This document shows positions 1 to 10,566 of a stretch of DNA of 64,000 bases, in pieces. Numbering within the stretch: position 1 is the stretch's first letter; each line of letters starts with the position of its first letter. The position numbers and the translations under genes were made by a program. The notes under the pieces are model-generated. The model was given only the letters and a program-made list of their open reading frames with translations, searched no databases and was not told the DNA's origin. Origin of the DNA: Laburnicola sp. R22_1 (Eukaryota; Ascomycota; Dothideomycetes; Pleosporales; Didymosphaeriaceae); contig JACONQ010000007.1 of NCBI GenBank assembly GCA_014281115.1, forward strand, positions 1,240,001 to 1,304,000. Reading direction: 5' to 3'.

Positions 1-2
1 CT

Positions 3-335
3 CCATATATCCAATATTGCTTAGTTGCTGGATTAGTCCTTCTAGTAATTATTGCTATTGTTTTTGCCTGCGCAGTTTCTGGCGGGTTGTTCAGCATCAC
101 AAGCATTCTTGCAAGGCTCACTATTGGATTAAGAGTGGTAATGGTCTTAGGTTTGATATGTTGCGTCCTTCTTTTTATACCTACGGTCATTATAGGGCTA
201 TTCCAGGCAAAGACCAAGGCATTACCATCTGGGATTGGAGTAGAAAAAGGAGAAGTCGGAGGGTTGTGCATCGGAGCTCTCTGCTGCGCCGTCGTTATGA
301 CGATTTTAACTGCGATCACACCAACTGTCATCTAA
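3..335 (+). CDS. 3' part of a small multi-pass membrane protein, cut by the window edge
   Basis: The frame is open from base 3 to a TAA at 333-335, so the N-terminus or an upstream exon lies outside the window. The 110 visible codons hold three hydrophobic stretches: one right at the edge (around LVLLVIIAIVFACAV), one about residues 42-70 (VVMVLGLICCVLLFIP) and one at the C-terminus (IGALCCAVVMTILTAI). Short polar loops with K/R (AKTKALPSG, GVEKGEVGG) separate them. No family is recognised. Codon use and GC content look like host-gene sequence rather than the AT-rich repeats further right. The likely start is upstream; the TTG at 87 is only an internal position. Reading it as the C-terminal part of a membrane protein is inference from hydrophobicity alone. 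Confidence 0.5.
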   Translation, partial: PYIQYCLVAGLVLLVIIAIVFACAVSGGLFSITSILARLTIGLRVVMVLGLICCVLLFIPTVIIGLFQAKTKALPSGIGVEKGEVGGLCIGALCCAVVMTILTAITPTVI

Positions 336-790
336 AATGGTTTTTAAAAATGTTACAGCTAAGTTAGACTGTTCACAGTTAGCCCCTTGGCAGGTCCAGG
401 GCTATATAAGTAGCTTTCTCCCGATAGTTCACAATCAACGCAGTTTTCCTCCATTTACTAGAGCCTATCTGCTCTTACAAAAAAAAGCAAATGGGGGAGG
501 TCGCGAACCATACATAGCTTTAACTTAGACATGTTAATGCATTTATTCACAGAAGTAATGTCCGTCCCTAACGTTAGGTCGCGAGACAAAGTATAGGTAC
601 ATCAAGATTAAGTATATTTTAACTTCTTAGTGCGCTGAAATTTCCTACCTAATAATAAATTTTTATAAATTCTGGCGTGTCCCCGTTGAGTCTGAAACCT
701 CATTTCGTTTTGTCGTGGGGTGTTTTTCAACTAAACAGTGAGGCGCTTTCCTAATAAATGATTCTTTTTATTTAATAAAGTTTATTTATT
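336..790. other. intergenic, no gene seen
   Basis: No long frame with protein-like composition. A TATA-like GCTATATAAG lies near 400-410, but no gene can be tied to it. Confidence 0.4.
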
Positions 791-1111
791 TTACTCAGGG
801 AGGTGCCCGAGAGCCTGCACAAGCTCATTATTATCTGATCCGCAGAAACCATCAGGATCGGTAAATTGTAGAAACCTAACAGGACTACTATTTGAAGGGG
901 ATTGGGCTACAATTGGGGGATTAATTCCTCTATACTTTTCTGGATAGCGAATCCAAGCTCCATGAGGTATGTTGCACCGTGACCAGATCCAGTCCTGTGA
1001 TTCCAAAATTGCTGGATTAGCTCGTAGATTCGCAACTAGCATAGGCGAATTGAAGGAAGAAGGCCTGCATGATGCATGCAGCCCTTGTATTCTAACGGAC
1101 GAGCAAGACAT
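791..1111 (-). CDS. hypothetical 106-aa ORF
   Basis: An uninterrupted 106-codon minus-strand frame starts MSCSSVRIQGLH and ends GHLPE. The second half (residues 35-106) is rich in W, P, D and N (for example SQDWIWSRCN, FTDPDGFCGSDNNE) and looks more like a folded domain than a chance frame. The first 30 residues look less convincing. It could be the last exon of a larger minus-strand gene whose upstream exons lie at higher coordinates, but no clear splice sites were found. No family recognised. The overlapping plus-strand frames are broken. Confidence 0.3.
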   Translation of the reverse strand: MSCSSVRIQGLHASCRPSSFNSPMLVANLRANPAILESQDWIWSRCNIPHGAWIRYPEKYRGINPPIVAQSPSNSSPVRFLQFTDPDGFCGSDNNELVQALGHLPE

Positions 1112-2103
1112 GTAGAATTCGCGGTTCCCTGATCTATTTCCTATAACATCAGGCGTTTATCTATGAAAAGCTTCCTATAACATCAGCTTTGCGGCTAGCT
1201 AATATGGAACGAGTAATCCTGATTCGTGTCGTAGCTTAACGTTTGTTAACTGTCCCTCAGTGGACCCTTCTGAACGCGGGGGCAATTCCCTCCCAGCTTT
1301 GAATGACAATCCAGATTCGTTTTTCCGTTATCGTTACAAGAAGGATGTCCCTCATCTGGCAAGAGCCTCCTAAATGAGCGGCACCAGGACTCTGTTAGTT
1401 AAGTTAAAAAGTCTTAAATAAATTAGGTATTTCCTAAGGAAGAAAGGAACCTCTAGAAAGTTATATTAGTTCTATATGCTAGGTTGTTTGAGGCTGTATA
1501 TGGGAAGTAGTATAATAATGGCCTTTGCAGGGAAATGGCTGCTGTCCCCATACCAGCCCTATGTAATTTGGGTCACCATTTATTGGTATTACTAGCTTGT
1601 CGATTTTGATATTCTATTGTAGAGGAGCGGGATTGCCCATAAAGACGTGGGCACTTACAACGAAAGAAAAATACAGACTGAAGAAAGTGTTGGAACTCAT
1701 TTTTACATTTCTAATAGGCATACTTCGGGCAGGCGGAATTATATACTTTTCATGTATTTACTAGCACTTATTTGAGGCCAAGCAATAAAACCCCGTGACT
1801 GTACGGAAAGCCGGGAACGGGATGGTCGGTGGAGGTTGGGCTTGGAAAGGTCAGTGGCGGTTCCTTTCTAAAAAGCATGGCCACTAATACGTACCAGCTG
1901 TGGCAATAAGAAGTCAGTCGTGCTGCGGTTAAGGGAGAGGAGAAGTCGTGCTACAGTAGTGGAGAAAGAGTTGAGCTGAGAGAAGAGGGTGGGGTGCAGA
2001 TAGTGCGGTAGTCTATCTAGGTGAGAGAATCTGCACTGCGAGGATAGAGTGCAGAGCAACAAGAGGGAGAGGGAGGCTTAGAAGAAGACGAGTTTAACAT
2101 AGC
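1112..2103. other. no gene recognised
   Basis: Mixed composition, stops in all frames, no conserved motif seen. A 64-codon minus-strand frame at 1868-2062 is Ser/Leu rich and looks like chance. Confidence 0.4.
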
Positions 2104-2210
2104 CGTGCAGCACCACTGTGTGCTAGGTACTGGGTTTTAGTGCCTCCTGTTTTACTCCTCTCTGTGTATGGTGCGGACTCGACTTTGGTTAGAATCTCCA
2201 CACAACGAAG
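2104..2210 (-). repeat. dispersed repeat R, copy A
   Basis: The reverse complement of this stretch (reading GTTGTGTGGAGATTC ... AGGAGTAAAACAGGAGG ... CCTAGCACACAGTGGTG) matches 23,071-23,170 and, more diverged, 26,492-26,592. Copy A is the least mutated; the others differ mostly by C-to-T and G-to-A. It could be the end of an LTR or another transposon, but no coding part is attached. Confidence 0.6.
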
Positions 2211-2468
2211 ATCTTCAATAGACGTGCAGCACTACAGTGAGTCTTGATCAAAGAAGATTTGTTGACCGTTGACTACGTCACTGACACACCAACCCTTCTA
2301 AGAGGTGCTGACAACGAAGAGGACGAAGCATATGAGAAAAGAGTAAAATAAACTAGACTCTAGACCTTATAGTTAGGCCTACGCACCATCTTCCGACTTC
2401 GCAAACTCATTCTGTGGGTTGGCTGCAACTTTCTCTCAAACACACCCCTCATGGGATTTTCCGACGGC

Positions 2469-2563
2469 GGAATGACAGAGTCTCTCTCCCATGGATGGAA
2501 TGACAGAGTCTCTCTCCGATGGAATGACAGAGTCTCTCTCCAATGATGGAATGACAGAGTCTC
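2469..2563. repeat. tandem-repeat array, left part
   Basis: Four units with the core GGAATGACAGAGTCTC(TCTCC), spaced 23-29 bp. The array is cut at 2563 by the copia element and resumes at 7908. The last unit before the insertion is completed by the first bases after it. Confidence 0.8.
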
Positions 2564-2755
2564 TGTGGGCGGGCAGGCATATGAGGCATATGAGGACAAC
2601 AAGCTGTATTGCTATCTGCAGAAAAGAGTGTGTGGAGTGAGGAGTCTACCGAGGAAGAAAGGAGAGGGCGAGAGCTTTATCTTGAGGGTAGTGGTCTGTG
2701 CACCTGGATGGAACCTTCTACACACACCACCTCTGACGTAAGTCACGTGGCTACA
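2564..2755 (-). repeat. 3' LTR of copia copy 1
   Basis: 192 bp, TG...CA ends, identical to the LTR at 7716-7907. Confidence 0.92.
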
Positions 2756-2764
2756 CCCCCCCCC
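2756..2764 (-). promoter_or_regulatory. polypurine tract of copia copy 1
   Basis: Nine consecutive C on the plus strand (G on the element strand) directly inside the 3' LTR, the normal place for the plus-strand primer of an LTR retrotransposon. Confidence 0.75.
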
Positions 2765-2806
2765 AGCTGCGGTGTACCCACACCAAAGCTGATGCTCTGT
2801 ACTATA

Positions 2807-5800
2807 CTAGAATAGGTAGTAAACGATAGAATCTGAAGTAGAGTCCTCCTTAAGCTTCTTCTATAGATATCCTTTGACGTCTTGCATGCCAAGTTGCCTT
2901 ATAAAGTCGACGTGCTTTTGACGCACAAGGCTCTTAGTAAGTCCGTCGGCTGGCATCTGATTAGTAGCCTTCCACTGGACTGATATACGTCCTTCTGCCT
3001 GTTCTTGTCTTAGCCAATGCTAGTGAGTGTCGACGTGGCGTAGTTTTGTGAATAGCTTGTCCTTGTCCTTAGTGATAATACCTACTGTCTGTAGGTTATC
3101 GCAGTAAATAGTTGGCGTAATGTCTAGGTCGAATTTAATGTGTTTGAATAGTCAATTCTACGCTTAAAGCTCGCTAGCAGCTGTTAACAGAGCTAGAAGC
3201 TCTGCCTCAGTGATTGACTTAGTGACCGAGCGCTATCGTGTCGCTTTCCAGTCAATAGGCATGCCGTAGAGCATAAAAAGGTATCCTTGTGAGCTCCGCC
3301 TGGTCTCTAGGTCGTCTGCGAAAGCTGCATCTGATGCTCTATAGAACAGTGGTTCTGCACCCCCTAAGCTTGAACTCAGGTAGATGGTTTGACTGCCACT
3401 AGACTTACTATTCGCACAGTCTGTATGAGCTCCTATAGCAAGTCTCTTTGTGCCAATTAGGTACTTCCATACGTGGTATACCGCACTAATATGTTTCTGG
3501 CCTAGGTTCTGTAGGTAACAAGATAGCTCTAAGTAAGCTTGGGCAACATCTGGTCGTGTGTACATCGCTATGTAGGCTAGCGATTCAATAAGCTCTTAAT
3601 AGAGTTTCGTGCGTTGATTGTCTGGCTCCTCTGTACTCAGGCCTAGATGTCCGTCTGCCAGCGGCACTGCTAGGTATTTTGTGCTTCCTTAAGCAATGTT
3701 GTACTTCTTTGCCACCTTATCAATGAAGCTGTCTTGGAGTAGCCAGATCTTCTTCTACTTTCTGTCTCGAATGACGCGTATGCCTAGGAACCACTTTAAC
3801 TCTCCCAGGTATCGTGTGTTGTAGGTTGTTCTCAGCTGTCTATCGAATAGACAGTATGCGTCTTAATTACTGCGGGATACAGCTACCACTATATTATCAA
3901 CAAAGAAGAAGACGATAAGCTGGTTACTGCTGTATAGACAGGGCACTCCAGGCACCTGTCTTAGTCCCATCTTCTTAAGCGTTGCAGTAAGATGCTTATA
4001 CCATAGTCGCGGCGCATCACAGAGTCCGTATAGAGCGCGCTTAAGCTCTAGCAGTTTTCCAAGTTCTTTATTGTATCCTTCTGGACAGCGTACGTAGGTA
4101 AGTCAATCGAGCTCCGCGTTGAGAAAGGCATTGAGTACATCGTACTGGTATAGATCTAGGTCGAAGGCTGCTGCCAGGGCGATAAGGCATCGGAAGATCT
4201 TCGCAGCCAGTGTAGCTGCGTATGTGTCGCCCCAGTCTTGCTGCAGATCTCCTCGGACAACCAGTCGAGCTTTGAATTTGTAGAGGTATCCATCTTCGTC
4301 GAACTTGTACGAGAATACCCACATAAGTGGTAGCACCTCAGCATCTGCTTGCTCAGCGAGCTCTATGGCTTTTCCAAAGCATCTACGGTCGATAACACTG
4401 TCGATCTCGACTCTGCTTGCCTTCTTAAACTCAGCACCAAATGGGTGACGATCTAGATCCTTCCACCTCTTTGGCTCTGGTGGCAGCTGATTACGATGTA
4501 GTCGAGTCTTCGGCGCCTCGCCAAGTAGCTTTGCTAGTGCTGTGGGGTTAATATAGGCAGCGAATGTTGCCAGATACGTGCCAAAGCTCTTTAGCTTCCA
4601 ACTTCGCTTACCCTCTATCACGTTCTCCTGTAATAGTTGACTAGCAATCTCCTCTCGTCGCTTTGCGTTGTTTGTTGTTCAATTTAGCTCTTCTCCCTCT
4701 AGAGCTAGAGCGTAGCCTTTCCCCCAGCCTGTGTCGTCTAGTGACTAGCGCAGTCCGTGCTTCTCTAGCGTCTCTTCTGGAGTCATAAGAGCTAGTTGAG
4801 TATCCTCAATCTCAGCCTCGGATTCAGAGTCAAACTCAAGCTCTAGCTCAGGCTTATAGGAATAGTCTTCTAGTGTGGACAGCTAATCGATTAATATGTC
4901 GCTGTAATCAGGCGTCTCCTTAATGTCGAGCACCTCTGCTGCCTCACGAATATAACTCTTCTCTGCGTACTTTTCTTGCTCATCGTAGAGCTTGCCTCGT
5001 AGGAAGACAACGTCTCGAGTTCGTATGACTCGTCCGATTGTCGGTAACCATACTCGAAATATATTGGTTGAATTGAAGCCTACTAGGTGGCTAATCAGAG
5101 CTCGAGATTTGAGCTTGTCTCCCCTAGGTAGCTTCTCGTTGAGCACATACGCTCTCGCTCCGATCACCTTAAGGTGAGCGACTGATGGCTTCACTCCCTT
5201 GACTTTGGTGTACGGGCATTCCCATCGTATCGCTTTGGTTGGTGTACGATTGAGTAGATATATAGCTGACATAACGCACTTGTTGGCGTACGCCTTTGGT
5301 AAACCTGCGTGTAGGCGTATAGCTCTGCCTTGAATTATAATAGATTTGCCTGCGCGTTCGATGGCTCCGCTCTGAGCTTCTGTAGCTCTAGCCTTAATAG
5401 CGATTCCGAGATCTCTACAGAGCTCTAGCAGCTCGACATATCCAGTCTCCATGTCCAGCCTTACAATAATAACTTGACTCTGGAATTGCCGCTTTATCTT
5501 GGCCAGTAATCGCTTAAAGACCTTTGTTAGAGTAGCCTTTGTCTTATCTAGTATACAGCATCCTTTGTGCCACTTCGTGTATTGATCAAAAGCATGAAAT
5601 AGGTATCGATCGCGATTGTAGCAGCGCTCTCCTCGCTCTAGGAGCTGTATTAGATCTATGCTAATACGCTCGAACAGTTGAGTCGCTAGTTCTTAAGGTG
5701 GCCTTTAACTAACGATCTTTGTCAGCTTTAACTATATACACGTCTCACAGTCCTTTCACTTTAGTGCTTGGCTATCTGTGATGTGTAGGCCTTCAACGTT

Positions 5801-7507
5801 CTCAGGCAGGTGCTTGATCGCCTCTCTGCCAGCGTGACCCCACATAATATGTGCTTCCTCTGCAGTCAACTATAGTAGCTTCTTGGGCTTGTATGAAGGC
5901 TTCTTGTGGGCGTGTGCTAAGGCTACAAGTAGAGGGCTAGCGTCTGGTCTCTTTATGCCTTTAGCGTCTATTAACTAGTGTCCGCTGGTATAGTTGAGCT
6001 TGCAAATAACGTTCTTCCAGCTCTTCTAGTACAAGCAGTCTCGTCCTGAGTCGAAATGAATGCCTATTGATCGACAGTGTGACAGGCCAACAACGTTGGT
6101 AAGAAATCCTGGGACATAGACGACGTATGTGAGCTCTATCTGCTCTATGCCTCTAGGCGTGTTAATAAGTAGGATAATATCTCCCCACTTGTGTATTAAT
6201 AGCTCTTGATCTCTAGCCTTAATAACTTCACCTGTCCCGTTAGCTCGCTTCTTCTAACTATAGGCTCTGCTGTTGGTGACGTGTGTGTTTAATCCTGGAT
6301 CCAGAATCTATTAATTAATCAGACTCGGCTTAACTGTCTGCTTGCTTGCGTAGTCTAAGCTTATTGTAAGCTGCAATATATGACTGTTTAATACGTTATG
6401 CGTAGGTCTGTAATTATTAAACTGTTAAGGTGCTGTCGAGACTGCAGACGCTGCCAGTTCTGCCTGGTCTCTAGTATTTGTCGCGCTCCTATTCGCTTTG
6501 AGTGCTGCCTTTATAGCTCCTCTGAATAATGATCGGCTTGCTATAGCCTTATTAAATTGTTCTTGTATCTTAGGTTTAGGTATCCATCCTTGAGGCTTGC
6601 CCTTCGCTCCTAGATACCAGCAGTCCTTAAATCAATGATTGAGACCACATATACACTTAGGCTTCTTATCTTGAGTCTTTTTTTTCTTCTCTGTTGCCTG
6701 TGGCTCGTCGGTGCTGATGCCTAGTGTGGCAAAGGTGCCGAGCGATGACGCTACTGGTCTCGTCGAACGCCAGTACATGGTGAATTGAGCGATAAGGTCG
6801 TGTATGCTCTTGACAGCCTGTCCCTGGATCTGTGCTTTAAATAGATTGGCTTGCTGAGTAGTTGCCCATGTGTTGTCAAGTCCTTTAACTGCGAGTAGAA
6901 AATCGCGCTGTGCTCGCGGCGATGTCACGTTGGGTAGGTTCGCTGCCTCGCACAGACGTACAATATGTAGCCACTCATCTAGCCAGGTATTAATATTGTT
7001 GCGGGGTCGGCTCTGCAGTTGCCGATACTTTGCTAGAAGCTGCAGCTTCCTCTCAGCCGTTGATGGGCAGAGGTGCTTCTTGAGCCTCTTTAGTCGAGCG
7101 TACGCTGTATCGTCGCTCTGGATTAGGTGTATGTGGCGGCGGCTGATCGTTCGGCCGATCTCCTGGGTAAAGTCGTCCAACGCTTTCCTCTTGATTGTAT
7201 ATCTAGCCAAGGCTCGATCGTAGCCTCTCTCCGCCTGCTGGTATCGCTGGAACTCCTTGGTTGTCATGTCTTTCAGCACGACGCTGGTATCCTGCTCTGT
7301 CCCCTTATGGTAGTGCTCTGGTATCACGGGCACTGGCTCCTCAAGCTGTTCGAGTGCCGCCTCGTCAAAATCCGGGTTAACTATAGGCCAGAGGTGATTT
7401 CGATTCGCGCTATCCTTATGTAGGAAGATCCATTCTTCCTAGTCTGCTAGCTTCTCGAGTATAACCGTCGTCCTTGTAACCAGTCCATCTAGCTTGGTTG
7501 TAGGCAT
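2807..7507 (-). pseudogene. copia gag-pol polyprotein, stop-riddled
   Basis: The reading frame from ATG 7507 to TAG 2807 is 1,567 codons long and never shifts; it is broken only by point stops. Gag covers about 7507-6600 and ends in a zinc knuckle whose core (CICGLNH then FKDC) is cut by a TGA at 6632-6634. Integrase lies around 4880-5900, with a CETC zinc pair, RLDME and GAIERAGK. RT lies around 3890-4620, with LPLMWVFSYKF, ARLVVRGD and LYQYDVLNAFLNAELD. RNase H lies around 3230-3570, with DAAFADD and GMPIDWKATR. The RT box reads FFVDN instead of F/YVDD: the second Asp codon is AAT (3893-3895), explained by CpA to TpA on the plus strand. Other stops (TAG/TAA for Gln, TGA for Arg/Trp) fit the same change. 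Not functional as read. Confidence 0.93.
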
Positions 7508-7701
7508 CTTGCTCTATCGGCTCCTAGAAGGGCTCTCTTTGGTAATGGAACGCGTGCTCGAGGCTTGGTAAGGTAGCTTGGTGACGTAGCTCTGTTGACA
7601 GCTTGTTAACAGCTCCTTAGCAGCTCGTCAGTACGTGCAGTAGCAACAGCGATTGAAGTCGATAGCCAGGTGCTCAGCAGCTGCAGTGGTCAAAGTCGAC
7701 A

Positions 7702-7715
7702 GCTGGGCTTATAAC
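7702..7715 (-). promoter_or_regulatory. primer-binding site, half-tRNA type
   Basis: The plus strand reads GCTGGGCTTATAAC directly before the 5' LTR. It matches the anticodon stem-loop of initiator tRNA-Met (GCTGGGCTCATAAC) with one C-to-T difference. Copia-type elements are known to use a tRNA-iMet fragment cut at the anticodon loop as primer. The tRNA identity is inferred from memory of the family. Confidence 0.65.
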
Positions 7716-7907
7716 TGTGGGCGGGCAGGCATATGAGGCATATGAGGACAACAAGCTGTATTGCTATCTGCAGAAAAGAGTGTGTGGAGTGAGGAGTCTA
7801 CCGAGGAAGAAAGGAGAGGGCGAGAGCTTTATCTTGAGGGTAGTGGTCTGTGCACCTGGATGGAACCTTCTACACACACCACCTCTGACGTAAGTCACGT
7901 GGCTACA
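7716..7907 (-). repeat. 5' LTR of copia copy 1
   Basis: 192 bp, identical to the LTR at 2564-2755. It should hold the element promoter; no core promoter element was assigned. Confidence 0.92.
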
Positions 7908-8036
7908 GTCTCTCTCTAATAATAGAATAATAGAGTGTCTCTCTAATAATGGAATGATAGAGTCTCTCTCTAATAATGGAATGGCAGAGTCTCTCTCTAA
8001 TGATGGAATGACAGAGTCTCTCTCCGACCGTGGGTC
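7908..8036. repeat. tandem-repeat array, right part
   Basis: Continues the array from 2469-2563: about five degenerate units around GGAATGACAGAGTCTC, several with C-to-T or G-to-A variants (GGAATGATAGAG, GAATAATAGAG). Related units recur at about 8140-8195. Confidence 0.75.
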
Positions 8037-8367
8037 CGCTAATATACGAAACAAAATCAGTGATACTTCAAATATTAGGGTAGGTAAACTTACTCCGTAT
8101 GGTGCGATTTTCTATCACCCTCTGCACAGAGGACTCCGAATGTGGAATGACAGAGTCTTTCTCCGACCATGGAATAATAGCGTCGCTCTCCAAGTGTGAC
8201 ATGGTATCTCCAGGTCTCATGAGACGAAGTCTGGCATGACGGAGTGATACGGAGCATGGCCGAGACAGCACACCGCCGTGGGGATCTGCCCCTACGGCTG
8301 GCTACCATGATGACAGGTGAGCTAGTGGAAGTACGCACAGCAGTGATCACTGACCTGACTTTGCATA

Positions 8368-8436
8368 GTCTCTCCATCTTCCTCTCCATCTTCCTTTCCG
8401 TCTTCCTCGCCGTCTTTCTCTCCATCTTTCTCTCTA
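8368..8436. repeat. pyrimidine-rich simple repeat
   Basis: Degenerate repeats of TCTCCATCTTCC, nearly pure pyrimidine on the plus strand. The frames through it encode low-complexity Phe/Leu/Ser and are not taken as coding. Confidence 0.7.
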
Positions 8437-8439
8437 TAT

Positions 8440-9247
8440 ACTTCTATAACGTGTTGTCCTCAGTTGGACTTTGTAAAAAGGTCATGGCGGACAGTTGGAT
8501 AGGAATGCAGCGTAAACGGAGTGGGGTGACGAAGCGGACGAAGCGGAGCGACAAGTAAGTCCTTATCCTCTACGGCAGCTAAGAAAGCAAGGCACACTAC
8601 GCTCCCTCATGGACGCAGCGTCCGCCGCATGTCTTCCCGTTCATGCATCCCCCTACGCCTCCCAAACCCTCCCAGGTTGGTGGCGAGTGCGACGAGGATG
8701 CAGGCAGCTGAATGGAGACGCGGCGACGCCTCCTCCACCCACTTCGCCTTGCCGTTTCAAGGAACGGGCATGCAACAGCATCGCCAGCGCCAGCTACGTC
8801 TTCAGCTAGCAAGGGGAGATTCATGCGGAGTGCCGAATGGTGAAGCAACAAGCCACGGTCAAAGCCCCCCGGATCCTGAAGCGGCCCTGAATGCGGGCCT
8901 TTATGAGTTGTGTGGGCGCTTAGGATGCGCACGCCTTCGGTCATGCGTATGTTGGCGCCGCCAGAATCGAGGCTCAGATGTCTCGTCCGCACCAGCGAGC
9001 GTATCAGCGGAACCACATGCTTAGGCCCCGTCCCCCCCTAAGGGTGGGTCGAGGGACGTGGTGCTCAGTATCCCAATGGGTCCATACCCCGATGCACGAT
9101 GGGACCCTTAAGGGCTTGGAGGCATCCGTGAAGTCTCGTTGCATGGCGCGGCTCATGGCAAGGCGCCGAACAGGCGAGGTGATATCAGGAGTTCGACAGA
9201 TTAGGAGTGGTCTTCGCGTCCGACGCTCCCCAGATCATCGCTCCATT
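8440..9247. other. GC-rich stretch, no confident gene
   Basis: Several overlapping frames of 60-140 codons are open on both strands, as expected from GC-rich DNA, and none shows a domain. One plus-strand frame (8629-9024) and one minus-strand frame (8597-9016) overlap completely; neither could be chosen. Part may be 5' leader of the membrane-protein gene at 9248. Confidence 0.35.
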
Positions 9248-10066
9248 ATGGCCCTCGTCCTTCATATCGGCTTCCTCCTTTGCTTCGTTAGCGGACTTCT
9301 GCTAAGCGTTGTGCTCTTCATCCAGGATGCCTTCTGGCTTTGGAAGAATAGGCACGCGCGCGTCTGGGAAAGAACCCTAACTCTCCTCTTCAGCTTCTGT
9401 CAAGCCGGCTTGAACCAGTCATCCTGTTTGCCCTTCAGCTGTTCGTCGGCACGAATGTGAGCGTACTTCCTACTACCGATTGGGTTACGAACTTATACTA
9501 CGGGTAGCTCTCCTGGACACTTCGTGGCATCCGAAATTCGCGCAGGGCGATATGGCTAGTCTATGGTAGTTTCGCGTGGACGGCACCTGATATGGCCTTT
9601 TTTAGGTGGTACGAGACCTTCCCTCTCTCCTTGTCCATTCTTCTGATTGCAGGCAGGGACAACGTGGTGTACGAGTATGCACTGCTCTCTCGTGTTGCCA
9701 TAGCGTCTGTTGTGTCGTGCGCACAATGGCACGAGGCTCTACAAACCCACAGGGCCTCGGGACACCCCATTCCCAAACGTGTGCGTACGCTACTACAATT
9801 AGTCCTAGCCAACGCAGTGGCAGCGTCCTTTCAGATTCTCGGGGCGATTGTTCTGTACAGTCTAGCGCTTGCCAACGTGCGAATCCGCGAGATCCGCCAG
9901 TGTATTGTTCTGGTACGTCTTGACCTCCTGAGATGACCTACTCTTACCTGGACAGGCTTGTATCCTCGCCCAAGTAGTAGCGTTGATGGCTATTTGTGTG
10001 CATAGCCTCGAGCGTCACTTGTCTCGTGATCGGGAGGAAGCTATACGTCTGCCCAGTCTTACATAA
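9248..10066 (+). CDS. probable spliced multi-pass membrane protein
   Basis: Several hydrophobic exons fit together. Exon 1 starts at ATG 9248 (MALVLHIGFLLCFVSG). The next segment (about 9394-9503) reads EPVILFALQLFVGTNVSVL. The third (9606-9912) starts WYETFPLSLSILLIAG and holds two or three membrane stretches. The last (9956-10,066) reads ACILAQVVALMAICVHSLE and ends SLT-TAA. The third intron is convincing (GTACGT at 9913, CAG at 9955, phase 0). The second (9504-9605, TTTTTTTAG end, CTGAT branch-like) restores a Gly codon across the join. The first junction is uncertain: either a 32-bp intron at 9362-9393, short for a fungus but preceded by CTAAC, or a one-base frameshift. Predicted product about 210 aa with five to six membrane segments; topology resembles fungal seven-helix-type proteins, family unknown. 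Confidence 0.5.
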
Positions 10067-10123
10067 TTTGCGGCAATGACCTGCCTAGGAGATGTAAGAG
10101 CATTGGTGGAGGCGACCCATGGC

Positions 10124-10566
10124 CCTCATCCGACAAGACGTCGTTCCGCCTGCGCCGACCTTGTCAAGTCCAGGGCCATTGTTCCTTGCTGTCCTTCCGC
10201 CATGGCTAGCGACGGTTCATATTCGTATGCGTAGGCTGGAGTGGTCGAACGTCGCTTGGGTGTGATGAGAATGGACTGTGGGCGCGATTTCCGCGCATGC
10301 GAGGCGGGCGCGTCGTGGCTGGCTGGTCGGCGAGCTATCTGTAGATAACGGCAGAGTTGAACTTTAGAGGAGTTTGCGGAAACCGAGGCGGCTATCGCAG
10401 CCAGACGAGGCGCTGGGTATGTGGAGGGAGAGCGGGGAGTGGAGGAATGGCTCAGGACTGATTTGTTTCTTGTTCGAGATGTTGCTGCGTCAGCCTTTAT
10501 GGCGAGAGACGTTAGGATGCAGAGAGAGAAGGATGAGAGGTCCATTGTCAACAAAAGAAAGAGGTA
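10124..10566 (+). pseudogene. possible decayed coding remnant
   Basis: Two plus-strand segments have real-protein composition. About 10,124-10,345 carries an in-frame TAG after SDGSYSYA and continues as GVVERRLGVMRMD. About 10,370-10,566 (EFAETEAAIAARRGAG ... RMQREKDERSIVNKRKR, then TAG) is charged and helix-like. They are in different frames and no plausible intron joins them, so this looks like a broken gene. A 152-codon minus-strand frame (10,126-10,584) overlaps fully; its Ser/Leu-rich content is what the antisense of a Glu/Arg-rich protein gives, although its N-terminus resembles a signal peptide. Family unknown. Confidence 0.3.

Larger units (their letters stand above)
2564..7907 (-). 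mobile_element. complete Ty1/copia LTR retrotransposon, copy 1
   Basis: The element is bounded by two 192-bp LTRs (2564-2755 and 7716-7907) that begin TGTGGGCGGG and end GTGGCTACA and appear identical base for base. It is flanked by the 5-bp duplication GTCTC (2559-2563 and 7908-7912). It lies on the minus strand: the 5' LTR is at the right, a primer-binding site abuts it at 7702-7715, and a polypurine tract (nine C on the plus strand, 2756-2764) abuts the 3' LTR. One gag-pol frame spans 2807-7507. Gag, protease/integrase, RT and RNase H follow in copia order. Target site and LTR structure are seen directly; the family comes from the RVT_2-type RT. Confidence 0.95.

Noticed and set aside
2469..2563. 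Short regularly spaced repeats that could suggest a CRISPR array
   Set aside because: Spacing is irregular, there are no unique spacers of constant length, and the window is eukaryotic.
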